Shown here one piece after another: positions 1 through 9,829 of a DNA stretch of 64,000 nt. The translations under genes and the position numbers were made by a program. The stretch covers positions 1 to 64,000 of the forward strand of contig PLYZ01000044.1 in NCBI GenBank assembly GCA_003151935.1. The letters run 5' to 3'. Each line of letters begins with the position of its first letter. The stretch's first letter is position 1. Under the pieces are notes generated by a model that saw only the letters and a program-made list of their open reading frames with translations, was not told the origin of the DNA and did no database searches. This DNA is from Candidatus Dormiibacterota bacterium (GTDB lineage: Bacteria > Chloroflexota > Dormibacteria > Dormibacterales > Dormibacteraceae).

Positions 1-39
1 AGCCGGCGCGCGGCTGCGTCGGATGGGAGGACATTAAAT

Positions 40-1725
40 TCATTCGACACCCAGCGGCACCAGCGCGAACCGAGCCACGTCGACCAGGCGTCGATCCGTG
101 ATCTTCAGCTCCGGGATCACCGACAAGGCCAGGAAGCTCAGGGTCATGAAGGGAGCGGTCACCGTCACGCCCATGCCCGCGAGTCGCTTCTCCATCGAGC
201 GCAGGCGCTCGTGCACGAACGCGAGGGGTTGATCGCTCATCAGGCCGGCCACCGGGAGCGGAAGCTCCTCCACCACCCGCCCGCCGTCGGCGATCACGAT
301 GCCGCCTCCGATCTCGGCGAGGCGAGATGCACAGGCGGCCATGTCGGCGTCATCGACGCCCAGCACGACGACGTTGTGCGCGTCGTGCGCGACCGTCGAC
401 GCGAAGGCGCCACGCCGGAGACCGATGTTGGTCGCAAAGCCGAGGCCGACGCGGCCGCTTGCGTGGTGCCGCTCCAGCACGGCGATCTTGACCAGGTCTC
501 GCCCAGGGTCGGCCACGATGCACCCGTCGCGCGTGGTCGGTTCCACGAGCTCGGTGCCGGTGAGCAGCTGGGTGGGGATGACCCGGATGACTCGGATGCG
601 TCTCGGACCGGCCGCGATAGTAAAGGTAGAGCTGTTCACCTCCGCCAGGTGCACGGTCTGTCGCACCCACTCCGGCACCTCGAGCTTGACGAAGCGAGGC
701 GCCGCTCCTTTCTTCAGCACCTCGCGCGGCATGAAAGAGGTCAGGTCGTCGAGGACCAGGATGTCGGCTTGATAGCCCGGCGCGATGGCCCCCAGGTTCC
801 ACAGCCGGTGATACGTGGCGGGGTTGATCGTCGCCATGATCACGGCATCCTCGGGCGCGATTCCCTCCGCAACCGCGACGCGCACCATCTGGTTGATGTG
901 TCCCTCCTCGACGATGAAGCTCGGCTCGCGGTCGTCGGTGCAGAACATGCAGCGCTCGCTGCCGTAGCGCTTGACCAGCGGAAGCAGGTCGCGCAGGTTG
1001 CGGGCGATGGATGCCTCGCGGAGCATGACCCACATGCCCAGGCGACGCTTCTCCAGGGCTTCCTCGTAGGTGGTGGCCTCGTGGTCGGAACGGATGCCCG
1101 CGGCGATGTAGGCGTTGAGAGCGGGACCCCGAACGCCGGGAGCGTGGCCGTCCACGTGGTCGGTGAGACCGGTCTGCAGCTTCGCCACCTCGTCTTTGTC
1201 GCCGGCGATGACTCCTGGGAAGTTCATCATCTCGGCCACGCCGATGGTTCGGTGCCGCCGGAGCAGGCTCTCGATGTCGCCGGGTGTAAACGGCCGGAGC
1301 GGTGACTCGAAGACGGATGCCGGCACCGAGGACGACGCCATGACGAAGACGTCCAGCGGCAGGTCCGCGCAGGAGTCGAGCAGCCAGTGAATGCCGTCGG
1401 TGCCGAGCACGTTGGCGATCTCGTGCGGATCCGCGACCACGGTGGTCGTGCCGTGAGGGAGGACCGCCCGCGCGAACTCGTCGACGGTCAGCTTCGACGA
1501 CTCGATGTGCATGTGAGCGTCGATGAACCCAGGCACGAGGAAGGCTCCGCCGACATCAGTTCGCGTATGGCCCTCGTAGCGTCCCAGCCCGACCACGTGG
1601 CCGCCGGCGATCGCCACGTCCACTTCCAGCCACTCCTTCGTGAAGACGGAGAGCACCCGGCCGCCCGCCAGGACCAGGTCGGCGGGCTCGTCCCCGCGCG
1701 CGACGGCCATCCACTGCGGGTTCAT
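40..1725 (-). CDS. ade: Adenine deaminase (amidohydrolase superfamily)
   Basis: 561-aa ORF; GFIDAHMHIESS metal-binding motif, DPHEIANVLG, C-terminal adenine deaminase domain-like sequence. Confidence 0.9.
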   Translation of the reverse strand: MNPQWMAVARGDEPADLVLAGGRVLSVFTKEWLEVDVAIAGGHVVGLGRYEGHTRTDVGGAFLVPGFIDAHMHIESSKLTVDEFARAVLPHGTTTVVADPHEIANVLGTDGIHWLLDSCADLPLDVFVMASSSVPASVFESPLRPFTPGDIESLLRRHRTIGVAEMMNFPGVIAGDKDEVAKLQTGLTDHVDGHAPGVRGPALNAYIAAGIRSDHEATTYEEALEKRRLGMWVMLREASIARNLRDLLPLVKRYGSERCMFCTDDREPSFIVEEGHINQMVRVAVAEGIAPEDAVIMATINPATYHRLWNLGAIAPGYQADILVLDDLTSFMPREVLKKGAAPRFVKLEVPEWVRQTVHLAEVNSSTFTIAAGPRRIRVIRVIPTQLLTGTELVEPTTRDGCIVADPGRDLVKIAVLERHHASGRVGLGFATNIGLRRGAFASTVAHDAHNVVVLGVDDADMAACASRLAEIGGGIVIADGGRVVEELPLPVAGLMSDQPLAFVHERLRSMEKRLAGMGVTVTAPFMTLSFLALSVIPELKITDRRLVDVARFALVPLGVE

Positions 1726-1729
1726 GCGG

Positions 1730-3001
1730 TCAGCGTACCGATGGTTTTAGGAAGTCGACGGCCTCCTCGCGCCCGTCCCAGACCACCGTCGTCTGAGCGG
1801 GCTCGGTGCGCGCCACGACCTTTCCACCGCGCAGCACGAGCTTGCGTGGAGCGACGAGGCGGATGGCATCCATCTCGGTGGGCGCCGCGAACGCGCAGAG
1901 GTCCGCCTTGCATCCGGGCTCCAGGCCGTAGCCCTCGAGGCCGAGGGCGCTGGCCGGGTTGACGGTGATCATGTCGATCAGCGTACGCAGCTCGTTGTGG
2001 CCCGACATCTGGCCGTAGTGCGCGAGCACGAACGCCGCCTGGAGCGGATCGCCATACCCGAGCGGGTACCAGGGATCCATCACCGAGTCGTGGCCGACGC
2101 AGACGTTCACGCCGGCCGCCAGCAGCTCCTTGACGCGGGTGTGGCCGCGCCGGATCGGATAGCTGTCGAAGCGCCCCTGGAGAGTCGAGTTGTCCAGCGG
2201 GTTGGTGACCATGTGCATCTGGGCGCGTTTCAGGTTGTTGATCAGCCGGTAGGCGTAGGCGTTGTTATAGGAGTGCATGGCGGTCGTGTGGCTGGCAGTC
2301 ACCCGGCCACCCATTCCCAGCCGGATCGTCTCGGCGGCCATCACCTCGACGAAGCGCGAATGGTCGTCGTCCGTTTCGTCGCAGTGGATATCGACACGCA
2401 GACCTTTGTCGGCTGCCAGCGACATCGCGAACTTGACCGAGCGCTCGCCGTACTCGCGAGTCAGCTCGAAATGCGGAATGGCGCCCACGACGTCGACGCC
2501 CATGTCGACGGCACGCCGCATCAGGTCCTCGCCTCCGTCAAAGGACATGATCCCCTGTTGGGGAAACGCGACCAGCTGGAGCACCATCTGGTCGCCGATC
2601 TCCTCACGCAGCTCGAGCAGGGCGCGAACCGCGCGGAGCTCTGGGTCGCATACATCGACATGGCTGCGCACGAACTGGACCCCATTGGCCAGCTGCCACC
2701 GCAGCACGGTGCGCACGCGGCGCTTCACGTCGTCAATGGTCAGGTGCTTGACCCGCTCCGACCAGATGGCGATGCCCTCGAACAGCGAGCCGCTCTCGTT
2801 GTGGCGCGGCTCGCCCACAGTGAGCACAGCATCGAGGTGGATGTGAGGCTCGACCAGCGCGGGCGTGACGAGGGCACCACCGAGGTCCACGACCGTCCGC
2901 GCCTCGGGCTCGGGCGGGACGATCCGGCCGTCCCGAACTCCGATCTGGCGATCTTCCGACTGCCCTGCGAGGCGCGCGCCCTTCAGAAGCAAGTCCAACA
3001 T
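1730..3001 (-). CDS. codA: Cytosine deaminase / amidohydrolase family protein
   Basis: 423 aa; EPHIHLDA, HCDETDDDHSRF, ASHTTAMHSYNNAYAYRL, GHDSVMDPWYPLGYGD resemble CodA. Confidence 0.85.
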   Translation of the reverse strand: MLDLLLKGARLAGQSEDRQIGVRDGRIVPPEPEARTVVDLGGALVTPALVEPHIHLDAVLTVGEPRHNESGSLFEGIAIWSERVKHLTIDDVKRRVRTVLRWQLANGVQFVRSHVDVCDPELRAVRALLELREEIGDQMVLQLVAFPQQGIMSFDGGEDLMRRAVDMGVDVVGAIPHFELTREYGERSVKFAMSLAADKGLRVDIHCDETDDDHSRFVEVMAAETIRLGMGGRVTASHTTAMHSYNNAYAYRLINNLKRAQMHMVTNPLDNSTLQGRFDSYPIRRGHTRVKELLAAGVNVCVGHDSVMDPWYPLGYGDPLQAAFVLAHYGQMSGHNELRTLIDMITVNPASALGLEGYGLEPGCKADLCAFAAPTEMDAIRLVAPRKLVLRGGKVVARTEPAQTTVVWDGREEAVDFLKPSVR

Positions 3002-3068
3002 TCACGGGAGGCTAGCAGAGACCTAAACTCTGCGGAACGGAGGCGGCCGGTTTCTGGAGGGGGAGCCC

Positions 3069-4541
3069 ATGCAAACTGTCGAGGAAGTAGGGAAAGACGT
3101 CCCGATTCGTGAAGGCGACTATGGGGAAAGGATCGCCAAGGTCGAACCCGGCGGTGTCGAATACATCGCCCTGAGGGAGAGGCACGGCAAGCCCATCGAC
3201 CTCTTGTGGACCTGGCTGTCTCCCAACCTGGAGTTCGCGACGGTCTTCGTCGGCGTTCTGGGCATCGCGGTCTTCGGTTTGAGCTTCTGGGAGACCGCCA
3301 TCGCGATCATCGTCGGCAGCGCGCTCGGGTCTTTGACGCAGGCGATCCTCTCTTCGTGGGGCCCGAAGTTCGGCGTGCCGATGATGGTCGAGAGCCGGGG
3401 AGCCTTCGGGTTTCTCGGCAACATCCTGCCGGCCGGGCTCAATGCGTTTACCGGCTCCATCGGCTGGTTCATTGTCAACAGCGTCAGCGGTGCCTTCGCG
3501 CTACAGGCTCTGGCGCTTCTCGTCAACTGGAACCTTCCGTTCTGGCTGACTTTCCTCATCATCGTCGTCGCCCAGGTGACCATCGCCACCTTCGGCCACA
3601 ACTTCATCCAGTTCTTCGAGAGATGGGCACTGCCTCTGCTGGGCGTGGTCTTCGCTCTCGCCACCCTCTTCATCTTCAGCAAGGCCAACTTCGGGGTCGC
3701 TGCAAACCCCGGAGCAGTCGGACATTTCGGTGCCTTCACGCTGCTGTTCACGGCGACTTTCGGCTATGCCGCAGGGTGGAATCCGTACGCGGCCGACTAC
3801 ACCCGTTACTTGCCCCCTACAACCAACCGAAACATGGTCGGATTCTGGGCAGGCATGGGAGTGTTCGTTTCCTGCGTGGTTCTTGAGCTTGCCGGCGCGG
3901 CACTTGCTACGGTCTCAGGCACGAAATGGGGTCCGAATGACATTCCGACCGTACAGCTGAGGCAGGGCATGCCCGATTTCCTTTACTACCTGACACTGCT
4001 GTGCATCGCCGTCGGGGCCGTGGCAGCAAACGCAATCAACATCTACAGCGGCACGATGTCTTTGGTGGCGGTCGGAATCCGCGAGATGGGAATGACGCTC
4101 CGGCAGCGGCGCGCGCTTCTCGCCGTCACGGCCGGCGTGCTGGGCTACCTGATCGGTGTCATCGGGCAGGCCAACGTCGGACCCGGCAGCAAGTACGAAT
4201 CCTTCCTCCTGCTCATCAGCTACTGGATCGCGGGCTGGCTGGCGGTCGTCCTCGTGGACTACTGGATGCGCCGCGGCGACTACGGCGACGAGTCGCTCTT
4301 CTACGACACGAAGCACCAGCGCTGGCAGGGCTTCGTCGCGATGTTGGTCGGCGTGGGGGTGTCCGTCTACCTGTTCGGAAACGTCTACGGCGTATGGGTC
4401 GGACCGATCGCGAACAACAACCCGCAGATCGGTGACATCACGTTCGTCATCGGCTTCGTGCTCACCGCAGTGCTCTACTACGCGTTCAGCAAGGTCTCGC
4501 GTAGGCAGAGCGCAGCCACGACCGGGTCGCGGGCGGCCTGA
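3069..4541 (+). CDS. NCS1 family nucleobase (cytosine/purine) permease
   Basis: 490 aa, about 12 hydrophobic segments; NPYAADYTRYLP motif typical of NCS1 transporters; adjacent to nucleobase deaminases. Confidence 0.85.
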   Translation: MQTVEEVGKDVPIREGDYGERIAKVEPGGVEYIALRERHGKPIDLLWTWLSPNLEFATVFVGVLGIAVFGLSFWETAIAIIVGSALGSLTQAILSSWGPKFGVPMMVESRGAFGFLGNILPAGLNAFTGSIGWFIVNSVSGAFALQALALLVNWNLPFWLTFLIIVVAQVTIATFGHNFIQFFERWALPLLGVVFALATLFIFSKANFGVAANPGAVGHFGAFTLLFTATFGYAAGWNPYAADYTRYLPPTTNRNMVGFWAGMGVFVSCVVLELAGAALATVSGTKWGPNDIPTVQLRQGMPDFLYYLTLLCIAVGAVAANAINIYSGTMSLVAVGIREMGMTLRQRRALLAVTAGVLGYLIGVIGQANVGPGSKYESFLLLISYWIAGWLAVVLVDYWMRRGDYGDESLFYDTKHQRWQGFVAMLVGVGVSVYLFGNVYGVWVGPIANNNPQIGDITFVIGFVLTAVLYYAFSKVSRRQSAATTGSRAA

Positions 4542-4599
4542 GCAAGCAACTTACTGGGCGCCGTTGCCATTCGCGGCAGCGGCGCCCGCATTTTCTGTG

Positions 4600-5898
4600 A
4601 TGGGCAAGGACGACCTGGCCTGGCTGCCGGCGGCAGAGATCTCGCACCGTGTCGGGACGGGTGAGCTCGATCCCCAGGCTGTTGCGCGAGCACATCTCGA
4701 TGCGATCGAGCGAATCGATCCCCGCCTGCACGCCTACGTCTACGTGGACGAGCACGCCCAGTCCTCGAACGGCGCGCTTGCGGGAGTGACGATCGCCGTC
4801 AAGGACAACCTGCCGGTCGCGGGCATGCCGTGGACCGAAGGCAGCGCTGTGTGGCGCGACCGCGTCCCCGATGAGGACACGGTTCCGGTGGCCCGAGCCC
4901 GGGCGGCCGGCGCGGCCATCCTCGGGAAGACCAACCTCCCGGAGCTGGCAGCCGCGGTGGGCACGACCAACGCCATCTTTCCGGCCACCAACAACCCGTG
5001 GCGCGCAGGGATCACCCCCGGCGGCTCCAGCGGCGGCAGCGCCGCTGCGGTGGCCGCCGGAATGGCCGCAGTCGCGATGGGGACCGACATGGGCGGCTCG
5101 ATCCGGATACCCGCCTCTTGCTGTGGAGTCGTCGGACTGCGCCCCTCGCCCGACCGCGTGCCAAGCGAGATCGTCGAGCCGGCCGGTTTGTCGGTGGTCG
5201 CCCCTCTCGGACGGACCGTCGGCGACGTGAGGCTCCTTTTCTCGGTGATGTCGGGGGCGCCGGCTCCCAGATCGGCCCAGAACCCGCGCGGCTTACGAAT
5301 TGGCCTGGCCGACACGACCGCCCTGGGCATGGATGCCGCCTGCGCTGACGCATGCCGGCGCGCCGGCGCCGCGCTGGAGTCGGCCGGCCACCAGATTCGG
5401 CTTATCCCGTGGGAATCGGAGGCGGTGGCGGCGGGCTACGGAGTGGTGCGCCGCGCCAGCATGGCCTCTTTTCCGGCCAACCCGGAGCTATTCGCGGCCG
5501 GCATCCGCAAGCTGGTCGAGCAGGGGCGCGCTCTCTCAGCGCTCGACTACTTCCAGGCATTCGAAAGCGCAAGCGGTGGTGCGTATCAAGTTGTGGTCAA
5601 GCCGCTGCTAACGGAGTTCGACTTCCTGCTCACCCCTACCCTGGGGCTGGTCCCGATGCGCATCGAGGAGGTGCCGTCATTTCTCAGCGAGCCCTACGGG
5701 CGCTACATCCAGTTCGTCCTGCCAGTCAGCTTCGCACGCACGCCCGCGGTATCGATCCCCGCCGGCCTACACGATGGATTGCCCATCGGCGTGCAGCTGG
5801 TAGGACGGTCCGGCCACGAATGGGAGCTACTGGCCGTGGCCGAACAGCTCGAGGCGATGCCCGGCTTCGGTTTCCAACGCCCACCCGGCTACGACTGA
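4600..5898 (+). CDS. Amidase signature family protein (candidate ureidomalonase or carboxybiuret hydrolase)
   Basis: VAVKDN-like TIAVKDNLPV, GGSSGGSAAAVAAGMAAVAMGTDMGGSIRIPAS amidase signature; start reassigned from the longer ORF (4156) to ATG 4600. Confidence 0.85.
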   Translation: MGKDDLAWLPAAEISHRVGTGELDPQAVARAHLDAIERIDPRLHAYVYVDEHAQSSNGALAGVTIAVKDNLPVAGMPWTEGSAVWRDRVPDEDTVPVARARAAGAAILGKTNLPELAAAVGTTNAIFPATNNPWRAGITPGGSSGGSAAAVAAGMAAVAMGTDMGGSIRIPASCCGVVGLRPSPDRVPSEIVEPAGLSVVAPLGRTVGDVRLLFSVMSGAPAPRSAQNPRGLRIGLADTTALGMDAACADACRRAGAALESAGHQIRLIPWESEAVAAGYGVVRRASMASFPANPELFAAGIRKLVEQGRALSALDYFQAFESASGGAYQVVVKPLLTEFDFLLTPTLGLVPMRIEEVPSFLSEPYGRYIQFVLPVSFARTPAVSIPAGLHDGLPIGVQLVGRSGHEWELLAVAEQLEAMPGFGFQRPPGYD

Positions 5899-5911
5899 CA
5901 ATGTGTACTCG

Positions 5912-7057
5912 ATGAAAGTTCAGAAGGTCGACATGTTCGTCTGTCCCATGGCCACGCCTTCGGATACTTCCGGGCTGCAGCAGCTCGCCGACTCGGGAAA
6001 GATCAAGCCCGACACGCTGGTCGCGCTGGCCGGGAAGACCGAGGGGACCGGGCAGCACGACGACTGGGGTCGCGTGTGGGCCGATGTCGCGCTGCGCGAT
6101 TGGACGGCGAAGTTCCTCGGCATTCCGGTGAGCGAGGTCGCGAAGCAGGTCATCTTCGTCCTCTCCGGTGGATGCCCCGGCGTGATCACGCCGCACATCG
6201 CGGTCGTCACCCGCGAGTGGGTCGAAGTTCCGGAAGGCGCCGCTGGCGATGGTGGAGACAAGCGCCTGGTCGTCGGCAGAGCCGGATCTGATCCCATGCC
6301 GCCCGAGGAGGTCGGCCGGATGGGCCAGATCCGAAAGGTGGCCGAGGCAACCCACCGGGCCATGGCCGATGCAGGGTTGAGCGATCCCAAGGACGTGCAC
6401 CTCGTCATGGTCAAGGTGCCCGGGCTGACGACCGCCAGCGTGAAGGATGCAGAGTCGCGCGGGAAGACCGTGGTCTCGCACGACCTTACGTTCGGCGCCG
6501 AGGGCGCGGGCGTGTACGCGAACGACGCCGCGGCGCTTGGGGTCGCGATGGCGCTGGGCGAGGTCCCCGAGTCGAAGTTGTCGGATGAAGTCGTGCGCCG
6601 CGACTGGAGCCTCTACTCGGAGGTCGCGATGACCTCCTCGGGTGGAGAGAAGAGGCACGGCGAAGTCCTCGTCTTCGGAAACTCGAGCCATTCGCGCAGC
6701 CCGCTGCGGATCGGCCATGCGGTCACCAAGGACTTCATCGACGCGGAGGGCGTCAGGAACGCGCTCCGCTCAGCCGGGCTCCGCTTCACCGGTGGGTTGC
6801 CTGATGAAACCGACCTGTCGCGGCTTGTTCACGTTTTCGCCAAGTCGGTCATACCTGGCAGCGACCAGGTCCGAGGCCAGAGGATCACGCTTCTCGACGA
6901 CGTCGACGCCTACCAGATCGGAAAAGCGCTGGGAGGGATGCTCGTGGCGTCGGTCACGGGGCGCACCACGAACTACGTGAGCGGGGGCGAGCGCAACTCC
7001 CACCAGGGACCACCGGGAGGCAACATCATCGCGGCGGTCGTCAGGACCGAGTCTTAA
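5912..7057 (+). CDS. Ring-opening amidohydrolase (barbiturase / cyanuric acid amidohydrolase family)
   Basis: Three SGG-type blocks (LSGGCPGVITPH, SSGGEKRHGEVLVFGNS, VSGGERNSHQGPPGGNI) as expected for the three-fold AtzD/TrzD/barbiturase fold. Confidence 0.88.
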   Translation: MKVQKVDMFVCPMATPSDTSGLQQLADSGKIKPDTLVALAGKTEGTGQHDDWGRVWADVALRDWTAKFLGIPVSEVAKQVIFVLSGGCPGVITPHIAVVTREWVEVPEGAAGDGGDKRLVVGRAGSDPMPPEEVGRMGQIRKVAEATHRAMADAGLSDPKDVHLVMVKVPGLTTASVKDAESRGKTVVSHDLTFGAEGAGVYANDAAALGVAMALGEVPESKLSDEVVRRDWSLYSEVAMTSSGGEKRHGEVLVFGNSSHSRSPLRIGHAVTKDFIDAEGVRNALRSAGLRFTGGLPDETDLSRLVHVFAKSVIPGSDQVRGQRITLLDDVDAYQIGKALGGMLVASVTGRTTNYVSGGERNSHQGPPGGNIIAAVVRTES

Positions 7058-9377
7058 CCAACTCAAACAGTTTCAGCGGTGACAGCGGCATCTCGGTGAT
7101 CGGCACGCCCAGGGCCTCCTCGATCGCCGAGGCGAGGACGGCACCGACCGGGATCACGCCCGCCTCGCCAGCACCCTTCACGCCGAGTGGGTTGAGTGGC
7201 GACGGCGTCTCGATGTGGTCGATCTCGATCGCCGGGATCTCCGTCGCATACGGCATGAGGAACTCCATGAACGACGCGTTGCGGAGCTGACCTTCCGAGT
7301 CGTAGTGCAGCCGCTCGTAGAAAGCGCCCCCGATGCCCTGCGCCACCCCACCCTCGATCTGGCCCTCGACCACGAGCGGGTTGATCACCCTCCCGCAGTC
7401 GTGGACCACCACGTACTTGAGAATCTCCAACCGGAAGGTCTGCGGATCGACCCGCACGTAGCAAGTGTGGCAGCCCGCGGCCCAGGTCGACGCGGGCGGG
7501 CTGTAGTAGCCGGTCGCCTCGAGACCCGGCTGTTCGCCCTCATGAAGAGGAGGCCCGGGACGCGGCCGGGCCGTGAACTGGGTCGCCGCCTCCGTGCCAC
7601 CGCCGAACGCGTAGCGGACCGGGTTGGCCAGCACGGCGACGGCTGCCAGCGCGATGCCGCGATCGGGCGACCCTTTGACCTGGACCTTGCCCCCGACCAG
7701 CTCCAGGTCGGCTGGATCTACCTCCAGGTGATCGGCCGCGATCTGCCTGGCCTTCTCGGCCACCATGCCGGCAGCCACCGCCATCGCATTGCCGGCCGTG
7801 ACCGCGCCTCGCGAGGCGAAGGTCCCGACGCCCCAGGGAAACCGGCGCGTGTCGCCGCCCGTGACCTCGACATCGGCGACATCCACCCCAAGCTCGTCGG
7901 CGACGATCTGAGCCCAGACGGTCGCATGAGCCTGGCCCTGGCTGGGGATCCCGGTCGCCGCAACCACCTTGCCCGAGACAAGGACCTGGACGTGCGCGCC
8001 CTCGTACGGCCCAACCCCCGTGCCCTCCACGTACATGCCAAGCCCCATCCCGACGTGATCGCCCCCGGGCCTCGGGCCGAGGTTGGCCAGCGCCTTCTCT
8101 AGAAGCACCGGGTAGTTCCCACTGTCGTAGACGACCGCGTTCCCATCCTGCCAGGCAACCCCGACCTCGTACGGAAACTGGTCGGGCTGGATGAGATTGC
8201 GGCGGCGCACCTCGGCCCGGTCGAGGGCGAGCTCAGCGGCGATCCTATCGAGAGTTCGTTCCATCACGAAGCACGCATGCGGCCGGCCCGCGCCCCGATA
8301 GGGCGACGTGGGCGTGGCATTGGTGTACACGTCGCGGAATCGCACTCGATAGTTCGGCACGCGATATGGCCCCGGGACCTGGCCCGCGGTGATGATGGGC
8401 AGGATGATTCCGTAAGGCGTGTAGGCGCCGGCGTCGTGGACGAAGTCGACATCCAGCGCCAGGAGCTTGCCCTCATCGTCGAAGCCGACCTCGACTTCGT
8501 GAACCTGGCCGCGCTCCTGGTTCACGGCGGTGAAATGCTCCTGCCGGTCCTCGGTCCATTTCACCGGCCTCCCGAGCTGCATGGCGGCGAAGGGGACCAG
8601 GAGCTCGTCGGGGTAGAACAGCATGATCTTCGGCCCGAAGCCACCCCCCACGTCCGGCGCGATGACCTCGACGCTCGATTCCGGCAATCCGAACAAGACC
8701 GCGAGCCCACCGCGGATCGAGGTCGGGGACTGAGTCGAGTCGTAAACGGTCAGCCTGCGCTCTGAGGTGGACCAGCGTGCCCATACCGCGCGAGCCTCCA
8801 TCGGACAGGCCGCACCGCGCTCAAAGCGGAAGTGCAGCCGCTTGCGCCGCGGTGAGGCGGCCAGCGCCGCCTCGACGGAGCCGGCCTCCTGGATCATCTC
8901 CGCCGCGACGTTTCCCGGCACGTCGTCGTGGACCAGGTGCTCGGCTCGGGCCGCGGACTCCGGGGTGATCACGACGGGCAGCGGCTCGTAATCGACCTCC
9001 ACCATCTCGGCCGCGTCCTCGGCGAGGCAGCGGCTTTCGGCCACCACGAACGCGACCGCCTCGCCCACGTACCTCACCACCTCGGAGGCCAGGCAGCGCT
9101 GCGTGCGGCCGTGCGTCAGGTTCGGATGAGGGATGAGGATGGGCAGGTCGGTCTGGCCGAAGGGCAGCTCGGCGGCCGTGTAGACGGCGATCACCCCCGG
9201 CATCGCACGCGCGGCGGTGACGTCGATCGAGCGGATCCGGGCGTGGGCGTAAGGCGAACGCACGAGGCACGATTCCAACGCACCGTCGTCGATATCGTCG
9301 GTGAAGCGGCCGTGGCCGCGCAGCAGCCGATCGTCCTCGACGCGCTGCACTCTGGCACCGAACCACCTGGTGGTCAC
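7041..9377 (-). CDS. Xanthine dehydrogenase family, molybdopterin-binding large subunit
   Basis: G-RFTDDI, DVGGGFGPK, PYRGAGRP, GAGEAGVIPVGA; GTG start 9377 overlaps the stop of the upstream 2Fe-2S gene (GTGA). Confidence 0.88.
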   Translation of the reverse strand: MTTRWFGARVQRVEDDRLLRGHGRFTDDIDDGALESCLVRSPYAHARIRSIDVTAARAMPGVIAVYTAAELPFGQTDLPILIPHPNLTHGRTQRCLASEVVRYVGEAVAFVVAESRCLAEDAAEMVEVDYEPLPVVITPESAARAEHLVHDDVPGNVAAEMIQEAGSVEAALAASPRRKRLHFRFERGAACPMEARAVWARWSTSERRLTVYDSTQSPTSIRGGLAVLFGLPESSVEVIAPDVGGGFGPKIMLFYPDELLVPFAAMQLGRPVKWTEDRQEHFTAVNQERGQVHEVEVGFDDEGKLLALDVDFVHDAGAYTPYGIILPIITAGQVPGPYRVPNYRVRFRDVYTNATPTSPYRGAGRPHACFVMERTLDRIAAELALDRAEVRRRNLIQPDQFPYEVGVAWQDGNAVVYDSGNYPVLLEKALANLGPRPGGDHVGMGLGMYVEGTGVGPYEGAHVQVLVSGKVVAATGIPSQGQAHATVWAQIVADELGVDVADVEVTGGDTRRFPWGVGTFASRGAVTAGNAMAVAAGMVAEKARQIAADHLEVDPADLELVGGKVQVKGSPDRGIALAAVAVLANPVRYAFGGGTEAATQFTARPRPGPPLHEGEQPGLEATGYYSPPASTWAAGCHTCYVRVDPQTFRLEILKYVVVHDCGRVINPLVVEGQIEGGVAQGIGGAFYERLHYDSEGQLRNASFMEFLMPYATEIPAIEIDHIETPSPLNPLGVKGAGEAGVIPVGAVLASAIEEALGVPITEMPLSPLKLFELVKTRS

Positions 9378-9829
9378 TTTTGCGAGAGCTCGGCGGCGCG
9401 GTGAACCGCCCGGCGGATTGATGCGTAGCCCGTGCAGCGGCACAGGTTGCCTGCGATGCCTTCATCGACCTGCTCGGGAGTTGGATTGGGGTGCTGCGCG
9501 AGCAGCCCAACCACCGACAGCACGAACCCTGGGGTGCAGAAACCGCATTGAAGCCCGTGACACTCGTGAAATGCCTGCTGCACCGGGTGCAGCGGAGCGG
9601 CATCCGAAGCAAGGCCTTCGATCGTCGTCACCTCATGGCCTTCCGCCTGGACCGCGAGCAGGAGGCACGAACGTACCGGCGCGCCGTCCAGCAGCACCGT
9701 GCAGCAACCGCACACGCCGTGCTCGCAGCCGACGTGGGTGCCGGTCAGGCCGAGATCGTGGCGCAGGTGGTCCGAAAGCAGGCGGCGCGGATCGGCGGGT
9801 GTGGGATAGACCACCCCGTTCACCTTCAT
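9374..9829 (-). CDS. Xanthine dehydrogenase family, 2Fe-2S subunit
   Basis: GCEHGVCGCCTVLLDG and CGFCTPG...GNLCRCTGY cysteine motifs; ATG 9829 overlaps the FAD-subunit stop. Confidence 0.92.
   Translation of the reverse strand: MKVNGVVYPTPADPRRLLSDHLRHDLGLTGTHVGCEHGVCGCCTVLLDGAPVRSCLLLAVQAEGHEVTTIEGLASDAAPLHPVQQAFHECHGLQCGFCTPGFVLSVVGLLAQHPNPTPEQVDEGIAGNLCRCTGYASIRRAVHRAAELSQK

Noticed and set aside
211-1305. 364-aa plus-strand ORF antisense to adenine deaminase
   Set aside because: High-GC shadow ORF with low-complexity composition; the opposite strand encodes a clear enzyme.
3015-3033. gcagagacctaaactctgc hairpin upstream of the NCS1 permease as a riboswitch
   Set aside because: Only a 6-bp stem and a short leader; insufficient for a known nucleobase aptamer.
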